Positions 8,565 through 15,371 of a DNA stretch of 37,981 bases are shown in pieces. The translations under genes were made by a program, and so were the position numbers. Source of the stretch: Nitrososphaerota archaeon (GTDB taxonomy: Archaea; Thermoproteota; Nitrososphaeria; Nitrososphaerales; Nitrosopumilaceae); NCBI GenBank assembly GCA_013288545.1, contig JABDBR010000012.1:1-37981 (forward strand), in the 5' to 3' direction. The notes under the pieces are model-generated. The model saw nothing but the letters and a program-made list of their open reading frames with translations. It did no database searches and had not been told where the DNA came from. The stretch's first letter is position 1. Each line of letters opens with the position of its first letter.

Positions 8565-10189
8565 TCACGCTATACTTTGACCGAGTCAAAAAAATTCTTG
8601 GCAAGACTGTTCCCAAGGCAAAGCTTGTCGAGACTCTACCATTCATTGGGTTGGATATTGAGGATGAGACTGTTGACCACGTCAACGTAGAATACAGTCC
8701 AAACAGACCTGATTACTCTACTGATTATGGTATCATTACGGGTCTTCAAGGATTGCTTGGAATAAAACTTGGGATGCCTGCACTGAAAATAAAAAATGGT
8801 AAAAATACAATAAAAGCTCATCCTACTGTCTCCAAAATAAGACCATATGTTACAGCAATCGAGGCAAGAAATGGCAAGCTAGATGATGAAACAATACGAC
8901 AAATAATTACCATGCAAGAGGATCTTCATAATGGACTAGGTAGAAGACGAAAGAAAGCATCAATTGGAATTCATGATCTTGAAAAAATAAAATTCCCGTT
9001 ATACTACAAGACTGTAACACAAGAGCATAGCTTTGTTCCCCTTGAATCTGATGTATCCCTGACTGTAAAAGAGATACTAGAAAAAACAGAGACGGGAAAA
9101 AAATACAAGCATATCTTGGAAGGACATTCCAAAGTTCCGATTATTGTGGACTCGGATGGAAAAACAATATCGCTTCCTCCTATTGTTAATGCAAAACTAA
9201 CAGAGATGAATGCCAAAACTCGCAATTTACTTGTAGAGGTCACTGCAACTGACAAGAACGCTGCAGAAGGGGTTCTTGCAGTTGTAGAAAATACTTTACA
9301 GATTGCAGGATTTGAGATATATTCAGTAAAAATAACTGGAGCGGGAAATTCTACTCCTGTACTAAAGTCTCGAGATCTTGTGCTAGAGCCTGAGCTTGTA
9401 AACAAGACGCTAGGAATTGAAATATCAAATCAAGTTATTATAAAATCTCTTAAAAAAAGTAGACTTGATGCAAAGATGAGAGGTAAAAAGATTGTTTGCA
9501 CAATTCCACGGTATAGGACAGATATCTTTGGAGTGATGGACCTAGTCGAAGAAGTAGCTCTTGGTTATGGAATTCAAAATCTTGTACCTACAATGCCAGA
9601 GTCAGTCTCTGCTGGTGAGAGAAATGGTATCACAAAGACACTTGAGACTGTTCGCCAGATTATGGTTGGACTGGGCTATCTTGAGGTGATGAACTTTGAG
9701 CTTACCAGCAAAGAAATCTTGTATGAAAAAACCACTAGAGATTCATCTAAAATAATATCTGTTGCAGATTCAAAAAGTCAAGAGCATATTATTTTACGTG
9801 ATGTACTTATTCCTGGAATGATGGAAGTCTTGTCAAGAAACATTCACGAATCATATCCTCAAAAAATATTTGAGATTGGAACGGTGTTTGAGAAAGCCTC
9901 ACCAATCAATGAAGTAGTTCATCTTGCTTGCCTTGGTGCACACAAAGATGTCAACTTTACAGAAGTAAAATCTGTTTTACAATCTCTTCTAAAAACTGGC
10001 TTTAATCTTACATGTGATACCATGCCACAAAAGGAACCGATGTTTGTTGATGGAAGAACTGGCAGTGTAATGATAAATAGTAAGAAACTTGGCTCACTAG
10101 GAGAAGTAGATCCTAAAGTTGCTGATAATTTCAAGCTCAGAACACCAGTAGCTGGGTTTGAGATCAAGATTACTGACCTTTTGTTTTAG
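8555..10189 (+). CDS. pheT: Phenylalanyl-tRNA synthetase beta subunit
   Basis: Beta subunit of PheRS. About 544 aa, the shorter archaeal/eukaryotic form without the bacterial EMAP-like N-terminal domain. Order seen: B1-like N-terminus (MPVVTLYFDRVKKILGK), a B3/B4 editing region (about residues 90-270, with NGLGRRRKKASIGIHDLEK), a B5 DNA-binding-fold region (about 275-350), then the catalytic-like domain. It overlaps pheS by 10 bp and has a good Shine-Dalgarno site, consistent with coupled 1:1 synthesis. Confidence 0.92.
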   Translation: MPVVTLYFDRVKKILGKTVPKAKLVETLPFIGLDIEDETVDHVNVEYSPNRPDYSTDYGIITGLQGLLGIKLGMPALKIKNGKNTIKAHPTVSKIRPYVTAIEARNGKLDDETIRQIITMQEDLHNGLGRRRKKASIGIHDLEKIKFPLYYKTVTQEHSFVPLESDVSLTVKEILEKTETGKKYKHILEGHSKVPIIVDSDGKTISLPPIVNAKLTEMNAKTRNLLVEVTATDKNAAEGVLAVVENTLQIAGFEIYSVKITGAGNSTPVLKSRDLVLEPELVNKTLGIEISNQVIIKSLKKSRLDAKMRGKKIVCTIPRYRTDIFGVMDLVEEVALGYGIQNLVPTMPESVSAGERNGITKTLETVRQIMVGLGYLEVMNFELTSKEILYEKTTRDSSKIISVADSKSQEHIILRDVLIPGMMEVLSRNIHESYPQKIFEIGTVFEKASPINEVVHLACLGAHKDVNFTEVKSVLQSLLKTGFNLTCDTMPQKEPMFVDGRTGSVMINSKKLGSLGEVDPKVADNFKLRTPVAGFEIKITDLLF

Positions 10190-10307
10190 ATTATGTCATT
10201 TACACAAAAGGAAATTATGTACATTTGGTTGCTTTAAACAATACTGTCAAGTCAATCTATTCATTTCTACTACAGGCTTTTGTATTCAAGACAGGATAAC
10301 ACACTAC

Positions 10308-10520
10308 ATGGTCTTGTATATCATGGAAGATCTATTGCATGCCACTGAAGTAAAAATACATACAGAATTATGCGAACATGTTAGACGCCATCTCAGGCAT
10401 CCTAACGCAAAAACAACTCAATGGCATCGTGCTAATGACTTGCAACAAGCAAGAGAGCATGCGCGTGACATTGCAAGAAATAACAAGTTGAGTTGGCGAG
10501 AAGCCAAATGTTGTATGTGA
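10308..10520 (+). CDS. Small basic histidine-rich hypothetical protein
   Basis: 70 aa from the ATG at 10308, or 65 aa from the ATG at 10323 (MEDLLHATEVKIH). The frame runs open further upstream to 10158, but that part overlaps pheT and is of odd composition, so I leave it out. The protein is rich in His, Arg and Gln and predicted helical (LQQAREHARDIARNNKLSW), ending in Cys-Cys-Met. Not recognised; such small charged proteins can bind nucleic acid, but that is only a guess. Confidence 0.5.
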   Translation: MVLYIMEDLLHATEVKIHTELCEHVRRHLRHPNAKTTQWHRANDLQQAREHARDIARNNKLSWREAKCCM

Positions 10521-10671
10521 TTCAACCGTATCTTAACACCGTTTTTTGACATCAAACTTTCACCCGTTTCTTAACATTCATTTTGAAACATAGATTTCTC
10601 TCTTTAATTTAGCAGTGTCCAAAAAAACACGCCTAAATGAGCTAGATATCAATCAATCACAATAAATTACT

Positions 10672-10846
10672 GACCAAAAAATAATCATATCGCCCCAATA
10701 TGCACGCAGACGGACTGGGATGATGAAATATGATTTTTGGTCCACCCAGCCGTGCTACAGGGCACCCCGGTAATAGAACAAGATGAGGATTAAGGCTAAA
10801 CGTACCAATGACTCTATGTGAGTCAGAACCGGGGAACATTCTTTTT
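10672..10846 (+). ncRNA. Candidate structured RNA with predicted pseudoknot, family unknown
   Basis: The ~340-bp gap between genes contains several complementary segments. P1: 10672-10679 plus 10684-10690 pair with 10728-10742 (GACCAAAA..ATCATAT with ATATGATTTTTGGTC). P2: 10710-10713 plus 10715-10719 lie inside the P1 loop and pair with 10745-10753 just beyond P1, giving an H-type pseudoknot. Then come a GTGC/GCAC hairpin (10752-10765), an outer stem CCCCGGT/ACCGGGG (10765-10771 with 10828-10834) and a TGACTC/GAGTCA hairpin (10809-10825). A T6 run at 10842-10847 closes it. A CTTTAATTTA box near 10601-10610 could start it. Strand is inferred from the T-run. It does not show the RNase P, SRP or 5S signatures I know. 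Confidence 0.45.
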
Positions 10847-10847
10847 T
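10842..10847 (+). terminator. Oligo-T terminator of candidate RNA
   Basis: Six T residues, seven bases after the closing ACCGGGG strand, typical of archaeal intrinsic termination. Confidence 0.45.
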
Positions 10848-10986
10848 CCTAAATTTTCTAAAAATGCTTACAATCAAAAGACTTTTTGAGATTTTATGCG
10901 GGCGGTCTATTTTTAGCTATGATATAATCTTTGATTTACGCAGAAAAAACAGATCTATTGATATATTTGCGTTGTATAGGTATACC

Positions 10987-11226
10987 ATGGCAACTGCATA
11001 TGTGCTAATAAATTGTGAACTTGGCTCTGAAGAATCCATAATCTCACAGCTAAAAGCAATTAACGGAGTCAAAGAAGTTCACGGTACCTTCGGGGCCTAC
11101 GATATACTGGCAAAGATTGAATCCCCAACAGTAGAAGCATTAAGGGAAATCATCACTTGGAAGATTCGTAAAATAGAGAAGATTCGTTCAACTCTAACCC
11201 TGATGGGCATAGAAGGTCAAAGCTAA
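10987..11226 (+). CDS. Stand-alone RAM (Lrp/AsnC effector-domain) protein
   Basis: 79 aa starting MATAYVLINCELGSEES. It is a complete beta-alpha-beta-beta-alpha-beta RAM fold (GVKEVHGTFGAYDILAKIES is the signature segment), equivalent to the C-terminal effector-binding half of Lrp/AsnC regulators but without the helix-turn-helix. Such solo RAM proteins form ring oligomers and bind amino acids or similar small molecules. They may modulate full-length Lrp proteins. I used the ATG at 10987. The open frame back to 10864 is unlikely to be translated, because a TATA-like GATATATTT lies at about 10957-10965. Confidence 0.8.
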   Translation: MATAYVLINCELGSEESIISQLKAINGVKEVHGTFGAYDILAKIESPTVEALREIITWKIRKIEKIRSTLTLMGIEGQS

Positions 11227-11329
11227 ATCTCTGTGGAGAAATCCTGCCCAATATTTTTGAAACCCTACCATAGAGTACTCTAATTTTTTATCCAAAGAAC
11301 TTTTAATTGCGCTGCAATAGTTTCATCGT

Positions 11330-11896
11330 GTGTTACTTCATTTCATTTTCTTGGTAAAAGAAGAGGATCTGGACAAAAGAAAATGGGAATTCGAATATGT
11401 CACAAAGATGGCACAATTCTATAAAGTTTGGATTGAAAAGACTTTCTCACAAAAAGTTGAGATTCAGGCAGACGAGATGGTAGTAAAATCTAGAGGACGA
11501 TTCAGAATTGTCGACACACCTGCCTTACTTGATGATCATGCTGATAGAGGAAGAGATATTTTTCATTTTTATTTGACGTATTTTAGACCGATTTGGACTG
11601 ATTGTACCTGTGAGGGATACTTTGCAGATAATTTTGGTATGGTTCTATGGAGTAAGAGTCCACAGAAAGATGACTTGACATTTCTAATGGAGACTAATTG
11701 TCCAAAGGTCTCTCATGAACTTGCTCATGAATTTTTACGGAAAACTGGATACAAAAATTATAAGGAACTAGTTCATGATATATGGGACAAACATCTCTTT
11801 GCATCATTGCCCTATGAGCACTATGACGCAGATTATACCCAAACAGAAAAGAATGCTCTTTTTGCAACTATAGATACTTCCAGTTTACGGTTATAG
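11330..11896 (+). CDS. Putative zinc metallopeptidase-like protein (HELAH)
   Basis: 188 aa from GTG at 11330, 23-31 bp after a CTTTTAATT box (11299-11307), so probably leaderless. The key feature is HELAH at residues 129-133 (context PKVSHELAHEFLRK), a perfect HExxH zinc-binding/catalytic motif. Possible third ligands lie downstream, in VHDIWDKH at about 148-155. The protein has two Cys at CTC (about 92-94) and no signal peptide, so a cytosolic zincin is predicted. I cannot place it in a named peptidase family, and catalysis is inference from the motif. Confidence 0.6.
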   Translation: MLLHFIFLVKEEDLDKRKWEFEYVTKMAQFYKVWIEKTFSQKVEIQADEMVVKSRGRFRIVDTPALLDDHADRGRDIFHFYLTYFRPIWTDCTCEGYFADNFGMVLWSKSPQKDDLTFLMETNCPKVSHELAHEFLRKTGYKNYKELVHDIWDKHLFASLPYEHYDADYTQTEKNALFATIDTSSLRL

Positions 11897-11964
11897 TAGA
11901 ATGATATCTTTTCATATTTTTAATAGCTCTAAAAGACTATAAGTAAGTAATTTAGAGTTTTTTT

Positions 11965-12081
11965 ATGCCAGAATTCATTTGCCCTGACTGTAGTAAAAAA
12001 TTATTTCACGAAAACGAAACTACCTTGGCTGCAGAAAAACAAATTCACCTAAAATTCTGTCCTGCTAAAAAGAAGCACTAG
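11965..12081 (+). CDS. 38-aa zinc-finger miniprotein
   Basis: ATG at 11965, TAG at 12079-12081. It reads MPEFICPDCSKKLFHEN..., with Cys-Pro-Asp-Cys at 6-9 and a later His and Cys (KQIHLKFC, about 26-32), a C2HC-type single zinc finger. The protein is lysine-rich. An ACTATAAG box centred near 11940 is 25 bp before the ATG, as for leaderless genes. Function unknown; DNA/RNA binding or a protein contact are both possible. Its stop overlaps the end of the converging gene by 4 bp. Confidence 0.6.
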   Translation: MPEFICPDCSKKLFHENETTLAAEKQIHLKFCPAKKKH

Positions 12082-12710
12082 CACTTTGTGACAGAATATA
12101 TTCTGTCTTGAAAGCTAGCTGTTTTGAAATCTATTTTATTTTGTGGATCTTTCTTTCGGGTTGTACTTAGTTTTTCTAATGTAACAAGTGCCTCTCCGTC
12201 AAAGCCTACTGAAGATCCAAAGACACCTTCTGAGAGCTGATTTCCATGCTCTCCTTTCTTAATGTCATCAACCATTTCGTAGAATTTTATGGCCTCTCTT
12301 TTTGTTGTTGGGCCGCCAGAAGATTTGTTGAAACCAACTGCAATATACATGCCATTATTTTTGACTGCAATAGGTACCTTGTAGACTTTGCCTGAATGGC
12401 CTGGAATTTTTTCATTTAATAAAATTTCACACTTGTGGAACATGCTTGAGATGTATGCAAAAAATCGATAGTTGGCATATGTGCCAGCGGAATCTTCGTG
12501 ACAATCAACAAAAACCTTGTGTAAAAGTTCAAGAGCGGAATCATTCATGCTTTGTAGACGTTCTTCAATTCTGCCTTTTCTGACCAGATCTGATTTACAG
12601 TCTGCAGCAATTTTTTCTAAAATGAAAGGAGGCAGGTTATAATTTTTTAGAGTTGAAACAAAAGTTCCAGTTTTAGAGGCTCCAAATGTTGGGAAATTGC
12701 CTCTACTCAA
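12078..12710 (-). CDS. Hypothetical protein, 210 aa
   Basis: Starts at TTG (MSRGNFPTFG). No family recognised. The first ~60 residues are helical and charged. Residues about 95-130 contain a hydrophobic alternating stretch (KVYKVPIAVKNNGMYIAVGFNK) that looks like paired beta strands, followed by GGPTTKREA. The C-terminus is basic. There is no signal peptide and no membrane segment. I see no convincing TATA box upstream. It lies between the zinc-finger miniprotein (3' ends overlap) and tRNA-Trp, both pointing at it or the same way. Confidence 0.55.
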   Translation of the reverse strand: MSRGNFPTFGASKTGTFVSTLKNYNLPPFILEKIAADCKSDLVRKGRIEERLQSMNDSALELLHKVFVDCHEDSAGTYANYRFFAYISSMFHKCEILLNEKIPGHSGKVYKVPIAVKNNGMYIAVGFNKSSGGPTTKREAIKFYEMVDDIKKGEHGNQLSEGVFGSSVGFDGEALVTLEKLSTTRKKDPQNKIDFKTASFQDRIYSVTKC

Positions 12711-12825
12711 TTCAATCTACCGCCATGTGTTTTCGAAATTGTAAAACTCAAGTCCTATCTCCCCTAGCAGACTTACTAGGTGCCTTTTTCCTTATAACTG
12801 TTAAGGTAAGGGAGAGATCGGATGG

Positions 12826-12982
12826 TGGGGCCGACCGGAATTGAACCGGCGACACACGGGTCACTACAGCTCCAAACTGTACATCATCCTTGCGTCAGTG
12901 AAGCTTGTGAAACCACTGGAGCCCTTAGCGGTGATCAACATGTGATCTAAACTGTCGCCATACCAGGCTAGGCTACGACCCC
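12826..12982 (-). tRNA. tRNA-Trp(CCA) with two introns
   Basis: Acceptor GGGGTCG (12982-12976) pairs with CGGCCCC, discriminator A at 12826, and CCA appears encoded next (12825-12823). The D arm has GCC/GGC with A14, G18 and G19; the T arm is GCCGG-TTCAATT-CCGGT. The only class I anticodon arm that folds is AC|GGG-CTCCAG|A-CCCGT, giving anticodon CCA and five pairs. This requires removal of intron 1 (12925-12953, 29 nt, between 28 and 29) and intron 2 (12862-12915, 54 nt, at the canonical 37/38). The loop CTCCAGA is as I recall it from haloarchaeal tRNA-Trp. Intron 2 has CTGA (12895-12898) and ATGATGT (12881-12887), resembling box D'/C'. Exact splice sites are inferred from the mature fold. 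Confidence 0.8.
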
Positions 12983-13157
12983 ACATAATGAACATAAATG
13001 CACTTGAATTTTAATTTACTTGGCTTCTGAAGATTTATTGGTACCATCATAACTCTTTTTGAGCGTTGGATTGTTTCAAAAAAGCTACATGTTGTAATTT
13101 TTGCCTCTTAACCAATTACACGCCTAAATCCGACTCTGATCACTTGGGGAGTAAAAC

Positions 13158-13691
13158 TTGGTTCGTCCTATAATCATACTATTGGGAGCAATTCCAGTAC
13201 TTGCAGCTCTTTTCATCATAGTACCAACACTTCTTCGACCAGAAATTACAAATGTTGCAGTTAATTCGGACGATGTTATATCAATAGAATATAGCAAGCA
13301 ACACCTCAAAAAAATATCATTTGGTCTCACACAGAGCATTGGTGCTGACACAACCGAAGTTCTAACTATCACAAATGATGGTCAAACTACCTATAGTCTA
13401 ACAAAGAACGGCTATTCTGAACCTGATGTAAAATACACACTGTCAAAAGATGAGATCAAGAGGCTAACTGCACTCATAAAAGAGACAGGATTCATGGAAA
13501 TCCCACAGACATCTTATCAAGTAAAAAGTGATGTAAACGAGTATGAAAAATATGGATTACAAGTTACACTGGATGGTAAATCAATCAATATACAGTGGCC
13601 TGACCAAAATTCTACTCAAGAATTCGTTCCTCCGTTGATAAATGAGGTCCAAAACAGCATGGATGCTGTAATCGCAGAAATAATAAAATAA
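13158..13691 (+). CDS. N-terminally anchored surface protein
   Basis: 177 aa from TTG at 13158, preceded by a GGGGAG Shine-Dalgarno-like site (13146-13151). One N-terminal hydrophobic helix (IIILLGAIPVLAALFIIV, about residues 5-22) acts as an uncleaved anchor. The remaining ~150 residues are polar with beta-strand character (TTEVLTITNDGQTTYSLTKNG) and end in a helix. It faces the outside by this topology. No domain is recognised. It ends 25 bp before pdxS. Confidence 0.6.
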   Translation: MVRPIIILLGAIPVLAALFIIVPTLLRPEITNVAVNSDDVISIEYSKQHLKKISFGLTQSIGADTTEVLTITNDGQTTYSLTKNGYSEPDVKYTLSKDEIKRLTALIKETGFMEIPQTSYQVKSDVNEYEKYGLQVTLDGKSINIQWPDQNSTQEFVPPLINEVQNSMDAVIAEIIK

Positions 13692-13692
13692 A
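13682..13692 (+). promoter_or_regulatory. TATA box for pdxST
   Basis: AT-only ATAAAATAAAT-type stretch overlapping the end of the previous gene, about 25 bp before the pdxS ATG at 13717. This fits a leaderless pdxST transcript. Confidence 0.45.
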
Positions 13693-13716
13693 TAGCCTAA
13701 GACGCGATCAAATCTC

Positions 13717-14685
13717 ATGATTCCGCTTTCTGGTGATTTGGGTGATACTAAAGGAGTAATCAAGGAAAAGATAGGATCGTTTGGTATTACACGTGGTACA
13801 TCTACTCTAAAACGTGGATTTGCACACATGCTCAAAAATGGAGTTGTGATGGATGTTACAACTGTTGAACAAGCTCAAATTGCAGAAGAAGCTGGCGCAG
13901 TTGCAGTAATGGTCTTGGATAAACTTCCATCGGATGTTAGAAAAGCTGGAGGTGTTGCAAGAACTGCAAGTATCAGAATTATACAAGAAATAATGGATTC
14001 TGTAACAATTCCTGTTATGGCAAAATGCAGAATAGGTCATGTATACGAGGCAATGGTTCTACAAGAAACAAATGTAGACATGATAGATGAATCTGAAGTT
14101 TTAACCCCTGCAGATGAAAATCGTCACATATGGAAATGGGATTTCACAAGTCCGTTTGTAAATGGTGCAAGAAATCTTGGTGAAGCTCTTAGAAGAATAG
14201 AAGAAGGTGCAGCAATGATTAGAACAAAAGGAGAACCTGGTACAGGTAATGTTGCAGAAGCTGTTATTCATATTAAAAATGTAAATACCGAACTGAGACG
14301 CATAAAATCCATCTATGATGCAGGCGATGAGCAAGACTTGATTAGTGTTGCAAGGGAGTTCAAAGTCTCATACTCTATTGTGGAAGAGACTGCAAGTTTG
14401 GGAAGATTACCTGTTGTCAACTTTGCAGCAGGTGGAATCTCAACTCCTGCCGATGCTGCATATTTGATGACCTTGGGTTGTGATGGAGTGTTTGTTGGAT
14501 CTGGAATATTCAAAGCTGATGATGCCAAAGAAAGAGCACAAGCAATAGTTTTGGCAACCACCTTCTGGGAAGATCCAGACAAGGTAAAAGAAGCACAAAA
14601 AATGATTGATGAAAGACAATCCATGTTGGGATTGGATACAAAGAATCTTGAGCTTAGAATGCAAGAACGTGGTAGTACAGCATGA
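13717..14685 (+). CDS. pdxS: Pyridoxal 5'-phosphate synthase, synthase subunit
   Basis: Condenses ribose 5-phosphate, glyceraldehyde 3-phosphate and ammonia to PLP (DXP-independent route). It is a TIM barrel that assembles as a dodecamer with PdxT. Seen: [16 protein letters not shown] (catalytic Asp 46), [11 protein letters not shown] (Lys 103) and RTKGEPGTG (Lys 171, the second PLP-linkage lysine), with [12 protein letters not shown] for phosphate binding near the C-terminus. About 20 residues longer at the N-terminus than typical bacterial PdxS. pdxT overlaps by 4 bp (ATGA), indicating translational coupling. Confidence 0.95.
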   Translation: MIPLSGDLGDTKGVIKEKIGSFGITRGTSTLKRGFAHMLKNGVVMDVTTVEQAQIAEEAGAVAVMVLDKLPSDVRKAGGVARTASIRIIQEIMDSVTIPVMAKCRIGHVYEAMVLQETNVDMIDESEVLTPADENRHIWKWDFTSPFVNGARNLGEALRRIEEGAAMIRTKGEPGTGNVAEAVIHIKNVNTELRRIKSIYDAGDEQDLISVAREFKVSYSIVEETASLGRLPVVNFAAGGISTPADAAYLMTLGCDGVFVGSGIFKADDAKERAQAIVLATTFWEDPDKVKEAQKMIDERQSMLGLDTKNLELRMQERGSTA

Positions 14686-15299
14686 GCGGTATTAACATTG
14701 GTGTATTAGCAGTTCAGGGAGATGTTACAGAAAACATAATGGCCACAAAGATGGCAATTGAAGAATTAGGTTTGGATGGTATTGTAACTGAGGTTAAAAC
14801 TCCTGAACAGATTTCTGATCTTGATGGATTGGTAATACCTGGAGGGGAAAGCACTGTCATAGGTACATTGTCTCTAGTAAATGGCTCACTGAAAAAAATT
14901 AAAGAAAAAATTGCAAGCGGAATGCCCGTCTTTGGAATATGTGCAGGCATGATAATGCTCTCAAAAAAGGCAAAAGATAGAGTAGTTGGTGAAATGGATC
15001 AACCGCTATTGGACTTTCTTGATGTCAAAATTGAACGAAATGCCTTTGGTAGACAAAAGGATTCGTTTGAATCTGAAATCTCGATGGATAAGATAGGAAT
15101 CAAAAAGTTTCAAGGCGTGTTCATTCGCGCACCTTCAATCATAGAAACAGGAAAGGATGTAGAGGTATTATCAAAGTTTAATGAAAAAATAATTGCGGTA
15201 AAGCAAGGAAACATCATTGGCACTTCATTCCACCCTGAACTCACAGGAGATCTTTCACTTCACAAATACTTTGTAAGCCTGATTAAAGCAAAGCATTAG
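14682..15299 (+). CDS. pdxT: Pyridoxal 5'-phosphate synthase, glutaminase subunit
   Basis: Class I glutamine amidotransferase that feeds ammonia to PdxS. The catalytic triad is visible: Cys in FGICAGM (about residue 87), then His and Glu in SFHPELTGD (about 184 and 186). The oxyanion-strand motif PGGEST lies near 53-58. The 205-aa length is usual. It starts inside the pdxS stop and is followed at once by a T-rich terminator, so pdxST is a two-gene operon. Confidence 0.95.
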   Translation: MSGINIGVLAVQGDVTENIMATKMAIEELGLDGIVTEVKTPEQISDLDGLVIPGGESTVIGTLSLVNGSLKKIKEKIASGMPVFGICAGMIMLSKKAKDRVVGEMDQPLLDFLDVKIERNAFGRQKDSFESEISMDKIGIKKFQGVFIRAPSIIETGKDVEVLSKFNEKIIAVKQGNIIGTSFHPELTGDLSLHKYFVSLIKAKH

Positions 15300-15302
15300 A
15301 GA

Positions 15303-15309
15303 TTTTTTT
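15303..15309 (+). terminator. Oligo-T terminator after pdxT
   Basis: Seven consecutive T residues, 4 bases after the pdxT stop and before the aconitase TATA box (15333-15340). Confidence 0.5.
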
Positions 15310-15332
15310 AGATACAATTATCAGAAATACCG

Positions 15333-15340
15333 TTTATATT
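15333..15340 (+). promoter_or_regulatory. TATA box for aconitase
   Basis: TTTATATT; +1 expected near 15360-15366, which favours the ATG at 15372 over the TTG at 15354. Confidence 0.55.
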
Positions 15341-15371
15341 AAATTCAGATTGGTTGTATAGTGTTATTACG

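Noticed and set aside
10158-10307. N-terminal extension of the small His-rich protein
   Set aside because: It overlaps pheT and has atypical Cys/Phe-rich composition; later ATGs are better starts.
10720-10726. Box C/D sRNA (ATGATGA box C)
   Set aside because: No CTGA box D at guide distance downstream, and the region is better explained by the nested helices.
10657-10839. 60-aa minus-strand ORF across the candidate RNA
   Set aside because: No promoter or coding bias seen; the sequence is explained by base-paired structure.
12860-12956. Reading the intron-bearing tRNA as tRNA-Pro(TGG) or as a class II tRNA
   Set aside because: TACAG-TTTGGAG-CTGTA does form a hairpin, but it would leave a 14-nt variable region with no good stem and unpaired sequence before it. 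The Trp reading gives a complete canonical cloverleaf.
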